From NCBI RefSeq assembly GCF_910592395.1, contig NC_088317.1, positions 18,832,039 through 18,896,038 on the forward strand: DNA of 64,000 nucleotides. The letters are read 5' to 3'. A program made the translations under genes and the position numbers. Positions within the stretch are counted from its first letter, which is position 1, and each line of letters starts with the position of its first letter. Shown piece after piece: positions 36,701 to 50,090 of this stretch. Below the pieces are notes generated by a model, which saw nothing but the letters and a program-made list of their open reading frames with translations, was not told where the DNA came from and searched no databases. Source of the stretch: Lineus longissimus. Taxonomy: Eukaryota; Nemertea; Pilidiophora; Heteronemertea; Lineidae.

Positions 36701-39192
36701 CGTCACTGCAACATCCATACAAGGTCGACAGGTTACAATACGGTGGCTTGTCGGGTCCAACCCATCTCTGTCCGTACTCGATACAACCACATATCTCAGC
36801 TGTTGCGTTGGTCTTCACCTCAGCCAGGCACGCTTGGAAGGAGTAGGCATTGTAGTCCCTCAAGGATTGAGATGCGCAGTCTCCGTGAGGCTTAGGCAGT
36901 CGTGTGACCTAGAAAAGTACGTATACTTGTGGTTGTAGAATCAGCCTGGTTATCAATTCATATTATTATTGAGATCTCGATCCCAGGAGAATTCATGAAG
37001 TATGGACAATTTGTATACATGTTCATGAGCATCCATGACAAGATTCTTGTAGGATTCATAGTTAAAATGAAAATAAGAATCTTACAGGAACCCTGTAAAT
37101 ATTGTATATGCACATGTACACGAAACTGAATAAAATCTTAACTAAGAATCTTATACGAATTTTCCACCATAGCTGCACTTGACCTGACTTTGCACCAGAG
37201 CCGAGATTCAAGAGGCTAGAATGCCAATAATACATTGAAGAAACAAATCAATATATGATCATTAATGATACTTACGCTCGAGATATGCAAGGCAGCTCTA
37301 GAAGCTCCAAACACTGGCACCGCCGTGCCTAAATCTGACACCCGAGGATGGTCATGGCCATTGAATATCAACACCTGGATTCCCGATGATAAGTGAGGGC
37401 CTGGCGAGAGTTCATAAACCTCGGCGTTAAGGTACAACTCGAGCCCGAATGATGCCCCTGAAACACTTAACTTGAGTTATTCTCGAGGCAAAGCTAAGCG
37501 GCTAGGCGCATCGAGACAATATGTATCTAAAGACTGAACAGCTTCATCTTGGAATCATGCCATGATCGCCTTGACATGCTTGATAAAAGAGGAGAATTTA
37601 CGAAAGGTTGGTGGTATAATTGCTCATTGGATATCCCAGATCGAAAATCCTGATATCATGATTCTTATAATGGTTCTTAACTAAGCTATAATTCTTATTC
37701 GGGTACAAGATCATTTACGATCTTTGCAAGATTCTTAAAATATTCTGGTTAAATATCTTCACAATGAATGTTAAAATGAAAAAATCCTGATAAAGAATTT
37801 TGAAAATCGTATCTGAATGCATGGCCCTCTGATAGCCAGTACTAACCTGTATTTTGGACTTCAAAATCTTTTGGATCTCTGACGGATTTGTTGGCATGGA
37901 GATCATTAAACACGAAACAAACCCCGAAATCCGTCATCATCTGTGTGAAATTCACGTGGCTACAGTTATGCCCTTTCCACACACATCTGCAAGAAATTGG
38001 TGTCGTTTGTAAATGAGGATAATAGTTGCGATCCTTAGGTCAATCAAATCCCAAGATTTTCTCACATGCTGCACAATTAAAGGTAAAATGCCGACCTGAA
38101 AGATTGGAAAGGTGATTTCTTCCTCTATATGTCGATGAGCTGGTATGGTTTCTTAGGACGCTGATGATAGGAATGGGATAAAATGAAGGATCAATAAACG
38201 CAAGATAGGTCAATCATGGAAATAATATTTTACTTCTTGATCATGTCCTCCTTCCTGTGTGCCATGTCCAGCATAGTCTGGGTGATATTCAGGTCATCTG
38301 CTAAAGTGATGTTCCTTCTCGCGTTCAGGTCAGCTCCGTAGAATTCTTGCAGCTTTCTGTAAATACCGGCTTCCCGTGCTTTGGTCATTCTGAAATTGGT
38401 ATTGAGTACTTTTAAATCCGACTGGTAAGATAAAGTGAGCTTTGCAATTTCCTAAACCTTTTATGGCAATTTTCAAAAAGAGATCTTCACCTACTTAGTA
38501 ACAAATTAGTCAAAAGCAGATGGTTACACTAGGAATCCCCACCTGAATTGGTTGGTGTTGCAGATGGCAACACTAGGGAATCTTACCTGAACTGGTTGGT
38601 GTTGCAGATGGCAACACTAGGGAATCTGAGTGAATTGTTATATGCTACATTCATGTCGACAGTGACAGGGTTTTTCTGGTAGTACGCTGCTCTCTCCCCA
38701 ACTTGGTAGGTAAACCAAATGGCAAATGCGATCACAACTAACAGCCACAGTGTCCTGAAAAAAAATACCGCAGAGAGTGATCGAGGTCATGCTCAGGTTA
38801 TGGTATCTTTTCCACAGGGTGAAAATGGTAAAAACATTTAGCAACGAAAACAATTTTCAGGGAGAGAATGACAAAATTCTTAACGTGGAAGTTATGATCA
38901 AAGGAAATAATTAACAATAACGTTTAGGGATTTAAAAGTATTCAAAACAAAATAAAAATAGAAATAGAGTTGAGTTGAGTTATCTATAAGATAAAATAAC
39001 AACATTCGTTTTGGTTTTATGGGCCTGGTTACCACGGTATTTAAATATATATACTCACCGCCCAAGGAAGGTCCCGGCCTCAAATGTGTATCTAACTCCA
39101 TGAAAACTTGTGTTTTCCGTGAAGTTCTTGAGGAAGTCATACGTTTTCTCTTTGCACCCTTTCCTGGTATCAGACTTTTCAGGGTCAGCCAT
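33727..39192 (-). CDS. DEG/ENaC-family ion channel with giant extracellular insert, copy C
   Basis: Exons in coding order: 39059-39192, 38587-38754, 38234-38389, 37847-37986, 37276-37457, 36698-36908, 34795-36283, 34380-34471, 33727-34001. All lengths equal copy A and 948 residues are predicted. The insert shares LRKLHHTHN with copy D but most other positions with A and B, a mosaic that suggests exchange between units. Selectivity filter, HG motif and extracellular cysteines are unchanged. Confidence 0.92.
38541..38628. repeat. 44-bp exon 2 donor repeat, two units (copy C)
   Basis: Units begin at 38541 and 38585. The arrangement is as in copy A, with the inner donor GTAAGA and the outer GTGGGG. 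Confidence 0.9.
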
Positions 39193-40586
39193 CGTAGATA
39201 AAACAATATAATACTCAGGAACTTTTGTCAGTTTTTTCTCAAGATCCTCGTCTGATTTAAATTCTAATTCTTGAAACGGCTAACGGTTTAATTCAGATTG
39301 ATTATTCCAAGTCCTCCCAAATATCGCCTCTTCTTCTTCTTCACATTATTAACGGGCTGGTAATTGAATTTTTCCTATCATTGAACACGTTGAAAGATCA
39401 ATTTTAATCGTCTTCAGTTAGACAGAGATTACAAAAAATCTTTAAAACGTCACATAATTTCTCTATCGAATTTCTATCGATTCCTTTAGAATTTCATTGA
39501 TTATATAGAATATTCAAAGTTGGCTTTCATAAGAGTTTAAACCGTATTAATCCACAGAATCTATCTATAGAATCTACAAAATATTTTACACAAACTTTTG
39601 TCTGTGTCAAGCGACTCAAACCTCGTGGCTTTCGCTACGTTCTGAGTCCAACTGTCCAAACAGTTGGTCGAGTTTTACATCATAATAAAAGTATTCCTAA
39701 TATGGTAATGGTCGACAAAGGAAACGGTACTTCGGTTGATGACACATTGCCATGGAGAAGGAAGGATGTTTAATCTTGTAACCATGTCGAGTTAGTTTAA
39801 TCGTACTTTTCAATTAAACCAAATTGCGTCGTCCATTATTTCATTTTGGATGGGTTGAATAACATATTGTTCATTCATTCATTCACTATCCTAATTGGAT
39901 TGCTACTTTGGAATAAAATATCAATTTGAAAAATACTAATAAATCCTCTTTTATAGTATTGTTATCTATGAATTGTATTCATTTATCATTGCCTCATCTA
40001 TTACAGCGAGGAAATCTATCATATATTGGTCCGATGAGCATGTTGAATAAGTGAATAATTCTGAATAACTAACTAACTGGATCATTATAACACATCATTA
40101 AACCAAAATTTTAATAGCGGGAGATATTTCAAATTGCAGTAAATTGTTCTACCTGCCAATCCTCTCGATTATTCATGTGATTATTCGTCAACACTGCCGT
40201 TTATTATATCATGCTTCCAAGAATTCGCTATCCAATTAATAAATTGGTAAATGCACTTGCTGTTCACATTGATTCCACCCCTGTACAAGGACCTGCCTTT
40301 GTTCTACCCCTCAATCGGTAGGTGAACTAGTATATACGTCCAGTCCATTCAATAACATGTACAGCTCGAAAGCAACCATTTCCTTCAAGTGGATTACTTA
40401 AGACGATTTAGAGAAAGTTCCTTACGGAAGTGCATAATTTTGGATATGGAAGAAGTTATTGTGAAACCGTTTCAACACCTCTGTTAGGCCATCTCCCTGG
40501 TTTTGCATCGAATGGGCGCAAGGAACTACTAAACCACTTAACTACTCAAGAATCTTGTTCACAATTCGCAAGCTTAGAAAAAAACC

Positions 40587-40895
40587 ATGATGCCAACTTC
40601 TGATCACGGGTCATATTCCATATTTATCTCAGGGAAACTGAATGAGCAGCATTTTTCGCTAATCGTAGGACGAATAGCCATGTTATCCTTACTAGAATGC
40701 AGTGTAATATGTACCACAAGTCCTGACTGCCGAGCGTATCACTTCAAAACACTGCCTAATAGCAGGTTCTGTCGAATAGATGGAGACTTGGTCGGGGCTC
40801 TGTCCCTGGCTGTACCAGGTGAGAGGAAAAGCACTCGGAGACACGATGACGTAAAGCTGTACAACATACTCCATTTGACGGGCCTCGTAGTGTAA
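40587..40895 (+). pseudogene. Truncated PAN-like exon chimera (C/D junction)
   Basis: Third copy of the chimera, 102 codons, identical in structure to the other two and in protein to the B/C one. Confidence 0.75.
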
Positions 40896-40952
40896 CATAG
40901 CGTGTATGGGCATCTCTGCATGGAGCTCTTCGCACCACATGATGCTACTGGT

Positions 40953-41460
40953 ACCACTCTCACTTTATGACATTGTCCCGAGTCAAATCATTCCATGTTT
41001 TCTAATTTTCGCGCTGAATATATTTATTTGCATCGGCATCAGACGTTCGCGTCTAACAGTCACTCTCGGCACTAAAAAGGAGCTGAAACGTTATAAACGA
41101 GACATGCGGTGCATTGGTAACCTCTTGTTTGTGTCTACTGTGTATTTCATCTTCACAACGCCAAGGTCGGTTCTGTGGCTTTATACTGGCATTCTCACCT
41201 TCATTGTCGCTAAACAGGATACAACTGTGAACGATCAACATTTGACAACCATGTATGAAATAGCACTTTTTGCAGACTCGCTGACCACCTTTAACTATTG
41301 CTTGAACTTTATCATTTATGGCGTATCGCTGAACTACTATCGCGAGACAATGAAAGATATCATTTTTTGCAAGACAAAAACGAATTTTAGCCAACAGAGC
41401 GAATTAGTTGAATCGGAAGTTGTCAACAGTAGAACTCCACATGTTCAGCAACGCTTGTGA
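40953..41460 (+). pseudogene. 5'-truncated GPCR copy D
   Basis: Receptor residues from 217 onward with the shared breakpoint and the SELVESE insertion. It is open to the stop but lacks helices 1-4. Confidence 0.85.
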
Positions 41461-43156
41461 CGCCCCACGTATCTCAAACTGATTCCATGTCATTCTCTTT
41501 GGGTGGCGGTAATTTGTAAGACCAGTTACAGATTTAAACCGATCCAAATATATACCGTATGTGCCAAGGACGACTCTTTGTCTTAAATTGCACAACCCAG
41601 AGTTATGTTTTTACACTTATATTACACACTGACGAGTGCAAAAGAGTGACAATTATCGATTTATTTTTCGTGACCTAAATTGAATTTTACGATTAATTGT
41701 CTCGCCAGACACGTTTATCACTTTGAAAAACCATTAACATATATATATGTCAATAAAAGTGAGGACTTCTGATCAATCGATTTGCATGTATCTAACTATT
41801 TTTTTTCACAAGTTCAAAATTCTGAAAATTTTTCGAAGCCAAATTTTTTTGGGGGCTGATGATGATGTTTCTTCATTTTGAGAAGAAAAAAAACAAGTGA
41901 AAAAAATATTTGGACTCCGACATTTTTTCATCCTTCTGATTCTGAAAAAGTTTCAAAGCAAAAAAAGCTTTGGGGCTGATGATGTTTTTTCATTTTGAGC
42001 AGAAAAAAAACAAGTGAAAAAATATTCGGACTATTTAGGTACCAAGCATGCTCCTTAATTCCCTGCCTGACGCTAGCAAGTAAGGCCATCGTGCCTGCTG
42101 GAAGACTGTTCACAACAGATAGGACAAAACAACTTTATTGAAGAACCATAACACTGGCATGACAGTTGCTGATTGCATTTATTTATAGTTTAAGACTCAA
42201 GCGATTATACATATAATATATGAGGAACTTAATAAATTGAAATGAAATAAAGCTATACCTATGTTGTACATATCAATTCACCTTGTCATTTTATTTGAAG
42301 ACGACTGTGCTTCTTGATTGCTGCACCTGTTGAACAAAACTAACAGGTGACCTCCCCGGGATACTTCAAATATTACAAAAAGAAAATGTCTTTGAAATAG
42401 GCAGGCTGGCCTGTGTCAGGTAAGGTGGGCCTTTGAATGTCGAAAGTACCGAAAAGATTCTTATACCATTCCTAGCTAAGATCTGAGAACCAAAAATCTT
42501 TCAGGGATCTTATAAATAATGTACATGCATACAGGATTAAATTACAGTATAATATTGATATTTTCGACCTAGGGTAGAAAGTCAAATGCGAAAATGGTGA
42601 ATGATCTTTGTTTTTTTGGTAAAGGAAAACACTAAGTACAAACCACAATACTCTTAAGGGACGAATGTAGTACACTTTACTCCGTGGTGGTGCAATGTAG
42701 TTCTTAACACACAAACTAGGGGGCCTGTAGGGTAGGGTGGAACGTATCAAATACAATAACGGGAACTTAACAACATGACGCCGGAATAATGCTTGCTAGT
42801 TCTGATATCTAACATTAAACAACAAATGTGGTGCTGCAATGCCGTGACGTGGTTTCAAACATTTACAATAGCATGTCATTTGTTAGTGTAGTTCTTACCA
42901 AAGCTGGTGATAACTATATGAAAAAACACTAACAAATAGTGCAGGTATAATGTACATTACGTGAAAATAAGCAAATTTGATTAGTTTATAATTGACCAAA
43001 ATCGATGCAGACGACATTTATGGAACTTCAGAAATTCCCAAACTCCTCTTTCATTCCTTTAAAAGCACTGCCCAAGTTTTCACGAACTTGTAATATTTTT
43101 ATACATAATTGTAAGTAACAACATCCTGGAGATGTTAGTTAAAATGTGCATTTCAG

Positions 43157-46100
43157 CTAAGCGTGAGATGTCTTCTCCAAATCCGTGTAGCCAGACACTT
43201 TGGAAGTGATGGAGAAGATAGCAGAATATCTTCTTCCCTTTTCTTCTTCGCTGTAACCAGTGCTGTATGGCTGTTCAGTGTCCATGGCAGACATTGTACT
43301 CAAGATTCTATTCGCTTTGGTGTTGGCCGCTGCATGATTCGTCTTGATGTTTCTTCCGATGAAGTAAAATATCTCCAGTATAGTGAGGAATGAGCCGCCA
43401 AGGAACAGGCCAGCTGTACCACCAATATCACCTTATGGAAAGACAATAAGCAGAGCATTGTATAACCTTATTAGGGTAGAAGACATCCAGTAGTCGTTAC
43501 GAAGTTTACGCCAATCATACAATTAAATACCTAGTTTTGACTTCAATTAGTCAATCGATCAAAAATGCATTAAGACAGTGCTTGCGCGAATAATGGAAAG
43601 ATCTTAACATAAGCACTCCCGAAACATCTTTTGTTATAGAGATGAGTGAAAACCAACGTCAATGTATACCCGACCAGCAGGGTGGTGGATCACATACGGT
43701 TCATAAAAACGGAGAAGCTATGATTCAGTTCGATCACAACCTGATCAAGATTGTCATGGACAGAGAGTTGTCTTGGATCGCTTAATTGACTCTGTTTCCT
43801 GTTACTTACATAACAATGAAAACCAGGTGTAAGCCGGTGACTTGATAACTTCGGTTAGGCTAAGACTCTGGTAAAACACTTGAAGGGCTAGAATATTTTG
43901 CCTGCAAAAATCATAACAGACGTATACTTTTATCAACATCAATGAAACTGAATAATCATATGTTGAAAGCGTATGCTGTATCACCGTTAATTGCTTGTAC
44001 TGAACAAGGAAGAACTTGTTCATGGAATAGATCTTGTTTTGATATTTTTCCCGTCTCCGCCGCCGAGAACCTTACGTGGATTGATATGATCATTCTACTT
44101 TATTTGCTGAAACCGAAAGATCAGCCAGCACTATCAACAGCTTTTATGCAGCTTTTGGTCTCAATGTGTAATTTTAAACCACAAGTTGGCGAGTATTATG
44201 TCATTCCTGCGCCACTGTACTTACCGTACCATGGTAGGGTCGATCGTGAGAGTTTTATTAAACTTCACCAAATCATTGAGAAACGTATCAAGCTCTTGAA
44301 GGAAATCATCAGTTGCCTTTTGTACTTTTGGGATCAGTTTATAGAGGGCGTCAATGGTCTTGTCCAGTGATCGCAGCCGTGGTAATAAAGTTTTTCCTTG
44401 GGTGTCTATCATTTTAGCTAACACAGGTACATCCGTCCGAACAGCAATCACAGCATCATAAGTCTGCTGGATGCTCTCCAAATCCGACTTCGTGCCATCG
44501 ATCTTACGCAGGATGTCAATCAAGACGACACTCCCACGAACATAGCTGGTGATCTCATTTCGAAACTCCGAAGCTGGGGTGACCAGTTCGATGAGCCTTT
44601 CCTTCGTAGTCGTATGCCAGATCGGGATTAGGTCAAATGCTCTTTTCTCAACATCCGTGAAGAACTTCTCAACGGAGTCAACGCTGTAGGCTTTCATCGC
44701 CCTTTCGTAATTAGCAATGTTGGTGCCAACTTCGTAAAGGAAATATGTAAGCTTTTTGTCTGTCGCGTTCAGTGTGGAAATTGAACCTGCCAGCGCGACA
44801 CTGACTGTGTTCATCGCGTCCCTTAGTCCAGTAACAGCCGTCCGAAAGTTGGTCAGCGACCTCCTTATGTCATTGGTCTGTTTTTCCAACTTGCTGTACA
44901 GGTCCTGTTTCTCAGATTTACTCACCGTTGTCAGCGTTCTGGCCAGAGTCTGAAAGGCAGACATCTTCTTTTGTAAGTCAATTCCTTTGGTGGAAAATTC
45001 AATAAGGGCAGAAAATATCTCTCGGTTCTTTTGATGGATGATTCCCCTTGGGACAAGAAGGCCATCGACAAAGGGACCGCCAGCTACCAATAATCCCCTA
45101 ACTTCTGTGTTGTACATCTTGTCAACTAAATATATTAAACTAATTGATTCCTGAAAATATATCGCCAGTAGCCCCTGCAAGCTCGCGACAGCCTTTCGAG
45201 AATTGCCATCAATCTTGAAAAACACTATTTTCAGCTTGGCTGGTAGAATGGTCCTCTGCAAATTCCATGTTCGTATTTCTAGCTTGACCAATTGTGGTTC
45301 GAGATAGTTCTCAATGGTTTGAACCCTGAAAACAATGTTGTAGTTCTTCGTCAGCTGCTTGATTTTAAATTGGAGATGGAAGTTCAAGTTTCTGAGTTCT
45401 CTCTGTACGGCCTTAACAGCAACATCGATAGTGGACATATTGCTTCTTAACGGTTTCTGGACGCTCTCGTGTAAATGGTTATGGGTGTGATGAAGTTTCC
45501 TAAGCAAGATAAGGTCATCCTTAACTGTTCTTTTATCCACCAACTGCCTGAGGAGTAATGCTTTCTTGTAGCGTTCCAGGAGTGTCTTGTCTGATTCGAG
45601 AATATCAATTATGGAGAAGATACTTGTGGCAGAGAGGTCGGTGTTGGACAATGTAGTCGTAAACTCATCTTGGTAACAGGGATGAGTACAGGTGTGGGCG
45701 ATTGGACGAGCGCCTGAAGAAAAAAACATCATATAAATTCCTAAGCAATAGTGAGAGATATGGACCATTGTACCTTGAGCTGGCTAGTGTATGGCCAACA
45801 AGTAAAACCGCCCAATGAAATGTCATTTGTGCAATGTCTGGCCGCGGGTCGAGGGATTTCAGGGCCAAACGTGTCAAGTACAATCAACAGTCAAATATCA
45901 TTTTTTAGTTAATATTCGCAATACAAAGTGAGGGTTGGTAACTAAAACATGCACGATCTCTAATGAATGACACCCGCCCTGTTGAGTGTCGATTATTCTT
46001 TCTGATGAAATCATCTTCACAGCCCTACTGTTCTCAGTGTTCTCGAATCATATTCACTCTGGGAAGTAGAAAAGCACTGTGAGTGTCTAAGACAAATGAA

Positions 46101-48685
46101 CGGGGGGAAAACGATTTCTCGAACTTACTGACGTCACTGCAACATCCATACAAGGTCGACAGGTTACAATACGGTGGCTTGTCGGGTCCAACCCATCTCT
46201 GTCCGTACTCGATACAACCACATATCTCAGCTGTTGCGTTGGTCTTCACCTCAGCCAGGCACGCTTGGAAGGAGTAGGCATTGTAGTCCCTCAAGGATTG
46301 AGATGCGCAGTCTCCGTGAGGCCTAGGCAGTCGTGTGACCTAGAAAAGTACGTATACTTGTGGTTGGAGAATCAGCCTGGTTATCCTCTCACATTATTAT
46401 TGAGATCTCGATCCCAGGAGAAAAATCCCGATAGGGAATTCATGAAGTATTGACAATTTGTATACATGTACATGAGCATCCATGACAAGATTCTTGTAGG
46501 ATTCATAGTTAAAATGAAAATAAGAATCTTACAGGAACCCTGTAAATATTGTATATGCACATGTACACGAAACTGAATAAAATTTCAACTAAGAATCTTA
46601 TACGAATTTTCCACCATAGCTGCACTTGACCTGACTTTGCACCAGAGCCGAGATTCAAGAGGCTAGCATGCCAATAATACATTGAAGAATCACATCAATA
46701 TATGATCATTAATGATACTTACGCTCGAGATTTGCAAGGCAGCTCTAGAAGCTCCAAACACTGGCACCGCCGTGCCTAAATCTGACACCCGAGGATGGTC
46801 ATGGCCATTGAATATCAACACCTGGATTCCCGATGATAAGTGAGGGCCTGGCGAGAGTTCATAAACTTCGGCGTTAAGGTACAACTCGAGCCCGAATGAT
46901 GCCCCTGAAACGTTTAACTTGAGTTATTCTCGAGGCACAGCTAAGCGGCTAGGCGCATCGAGACAATATGTATCTTAAGACTGAACAGCTTCATCTTGGA
47001 TTTATGCCATGATCGCCTTGACGTGCTTGATAAAAGAGGAGAATTTACGAAAGGTTGGTTGTATAATTGACGATTCGCTCATTGGATATCCCAGATCGAA
47101 AATCCTGATATCATGATTCTCATAATGGTTCTTAACTAAGCTATTATTCTTATTCGGGTACAAGATCAATTACGGTCTTGGAAGATTCTTAAAATATCCT
47201 TGTTAAATATCTTCACAATGAAAATAAAAATGAAAAAATCCTGACAAAGAATTTTGAAAATCATATCTGAATGCATGGCCCTCTGATAGCCAGTACTAAC
47301 CCGTATTTTGGACTTCAAAATCTTTCGGATCTCTGACGGATTTGTTGGCATGGAGATCATTAAACACGAAACAAACCCCGAAATCCGTCATCATCTGTGT
47401 GAAATTCACGTGGCTACAGTTATGCCCTTTCCACACACATCTGCAAGAAATTGGTGTCGTTTGTAAATGAGGATAATAGTTGCGATCCTTAGGTCAATCA
47501 AATCCCAAGATTTTCTCACATGCTGCCCAATTAAAGGTAAAATGCCGACCTGAAAGATTGGAAAGGTGATTTCTTCCTCTATATGTCGATGAGCTGGTAT
47601 GGTTTCTTAGGACGCTGATGATAGGAATGGGATAAAATGAAGGATAAATAAACGCAAGATAGGTCAATCATGGAAATAATATTTTACTTCTTGATCATGT
47701 CCTCCTTCCTGTGTGCCATGTCCAGCATAGTCTGGGTGATATTCAGGTCATCTGCTAAAGTGATGTTCCTTCTCGCGTTCAGGTCAGCTCCGTAGAATTC
47801 TTGCAGCTTTCTGTAAATACCGGCTTCCCGTGCTTTGGTCATTCTGAAATTGGTATTGAGTACTTTTAAATCCGACTGGTAAGATAAAGTGAGCTTTGCA
47901 ATTCCCTAAACTTTTTATGGCAATTTTCAAAAAAGAGATCTTCACCAACTTAGTAACAAATTAGTCAAAAGCAGATGGTTACACTAGGAATCCCCACCTG
48001 AATTGGTTGGTGTTGCAGATGGCAACACTAGGGAATCTTACCTGAACTGGTTGGTGTTGCAGATGGCAACACTAGGGAATCTTACCTGAACTGGTTGGTG
48101 TTGCAGATGGCCACACTAGGGAATCTGAGTGAATTGTTGAATGCTACATTCATGTCGACAGTGACAGGGTTTTCATGGTAGTACGCTGCTCTCTCCCCAA
48201 CTTGGTAGGTAAACCAAATGGCAAATGCGATCACAACTAACAGCCACAGTGTCCTGAAAAAAAAATAACGAAGAGTGTGATCGAGGTCATGCTCAGGTTA
48301 TGGTATCTTTTCCACAGGGTGAAAATGGTAAAAACATTTAGCACCGAAAACAATTTTCAGAGGGAGAATGACAAAACTCTTAACGTTGAAGTTATGATCA
48401 AAGGAAATAATCAAAAATAACGTTAGGAGATTTAAAAATATTCAAAACAAAATAAAATAGAAATAGAGTTGAGTTGCGTTATCTATAAGATAAAATAGGC
48501 GTTTTGGTTTTATGGGCCTGGTTACCACGGTATTTAAATATATATACTCACCGCCCAAGGAAGGTCCCGGCCTCAAATGTGTATCTAACTCCATGAAAAC
48601 TTGTGTTTTCCGTGAAGTTCTTGAGGAAGTCATACGTTTTCTCTTTGCACCCTTTCCTGGTATCAGACTTTTCAGGGTCAGCCAT
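43157..48685 (-). CDS. DEG/ENaC-family ion channel with giant extracellular insert, copy D (divergent insert)
   Basis: Exons in coding order: 48552-48685, 48086-48253, 47688-47843, 47301-47440, 46723-46904, 46129-46339, 44225-45713, 43810-43901, 43157-43431. All lengths equal copy A and 948 residues are predicted. Exons 5 and 6 differ from A by at most one residue (LHISS to LQISS). Exon 7 differs by about 36 residues, including several charge changes (SKF to SEF, RYK to RNE, DLKS to DLES) and a gained sequon (STLNATDKK). Channel motifs are intact. It is the most diverged member of the array. Confidence 0.92.
47996..48127. repeat. 44-bp exon 2 donor repeat, three units (copy D)
   Basis: Units begin at 47996, 48040 and 48084. 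The inner two offer GTAAGA donors and the outer one GTGGGG. This completes a 2/1/2/3 copy-number series across A-D. Confidence 0.9.
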
Positions 48686-50090
48686 CGTAGATAAAACAAT
48701 ATAATACTCAGGAACTTTTGTCAGTTTTTTCTCAAGATCCTCGTCTGATTTAAATTCTAATTCTTGAAACGGCTAACGGTTTAATTCAGATTGATTATTC
48801 CAAGTCCTCCCAAATATCGCCTCTTCTTCTTCTTCACATCATTAACGGGCTGGTAATTGAATTTTTCCTATCATTGAACACGTTGAAAGATCAATTTTAA
48901 TCGTCTTCAGTTAGACAGAGATTACAAAAAATCTTTAAAACGTCACATAATTTCTCTATCGAATTTCTATCGATTCTTTTAGAATTTCATTGATTATATA
49001 GAATATTCAAAGTTGGTTTACATAAGAGTTTAAACCGTATTAATCCACAGATTCTATCTATAGAATCTACAAAATATTTTACACAAACGTTTGTCTGTGT
49101 CAAGCGACTCAAACCTTGTGGCTTTCGCTACGTTCTGAGTCCAACTGTCCAAACAGTTGGTCGAGTTTTACATTGTAATGGTCGACAAAGGAAACGGTAC
49201 TTCGGTTGATGACACATTGCCATGGAGAAAGAAGGATGTTTAATCTTGTAACCATGTCGAGTTAGTTTAATCGTACTTTTCAATTAAACCGAATTGCGTC
49301 ATCCATTGTTCGATTTTGGATGGGTTGAATAACATATTGTTCATTCATTCATTCATTCACTATCCTAATTGGATTGCTACTTTGGAATATACTAAACTTT
49401 ATTGCAAGTAATATCTATTCAATCCATATATTTTATATCATCAGTAGCACAATACGTATTGTTTACTTCACATACGTTTTAATCATGTCAATAGACTGTC
49501 CTGATTAGCGGAACAATATGCCTGTACATTTCCGAATTTAATATTTTTATGCCCAAGATAGTCTTTGGAACTTACGAATTTCGAGTAAAATATTCTGTTT
49601 GGCGTTGCACCGGCTTCGCCTGAACCAATTGCATCTCTGACCGTGAGGTAGATAACTTCTAAACATCTATTACAGCTAGGAAATTGATCATATATTTGTC
49701 CGATGAGGATGTTGAATAAGTAAATAATTCTTCATAACTAACTAAAACATGGATCATTATAACACATCATTAAACCAAAATTTTAATAGCGGGAGATATT
49801 TCAAATTGCAGTAAATTGTTCTACCTGCCAATCCTCTCGATTATTCATGTGATTATTCGTCAACACTGCCGTTTATTATATCATGCTTCCAAGAATTCGC
49901 TATCCAATTAATAAATTGGTAAATGCACTTGCTGTTCACATTGATTCCACCCCTGTACAAGGACCTGCCTTTGTTCTACCCCTCAATCGGTAGGTGAACT
50001 AGTATATACGTCCAGTCCATTCAATAACATGTACAGCTCGAAAGCAACCATTTCCTTCAAATGGATTACTTAAGACGATTTAGAGAAAGT

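Larger units (their letters stand above)
11705..50090. repeat. Four-unit tandem segmental duplication, about 9.4 kb per unit
   Basis: Unit A is about 11705-21920, B 21921-31312, C 31313-40745 and D 40746-50090. Corresponding landmarks recur at constant offsets: the stop of the channel gene at 14906, 24335, 33727, 43157, and the GPCR 3' end at 13211, 22633, 32027, 41460. Unit A retains a complete GPCR and so is longer. Units B-D share the same PAN-stump junction and the same 792-bp GPCR deletion. Differences between units are mainly substitutions and short indels, so the amplification is recent. Unit D is the most divergent, with its own changes near 46425, 49150 and 49390-49680. Confidence 0.95.
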
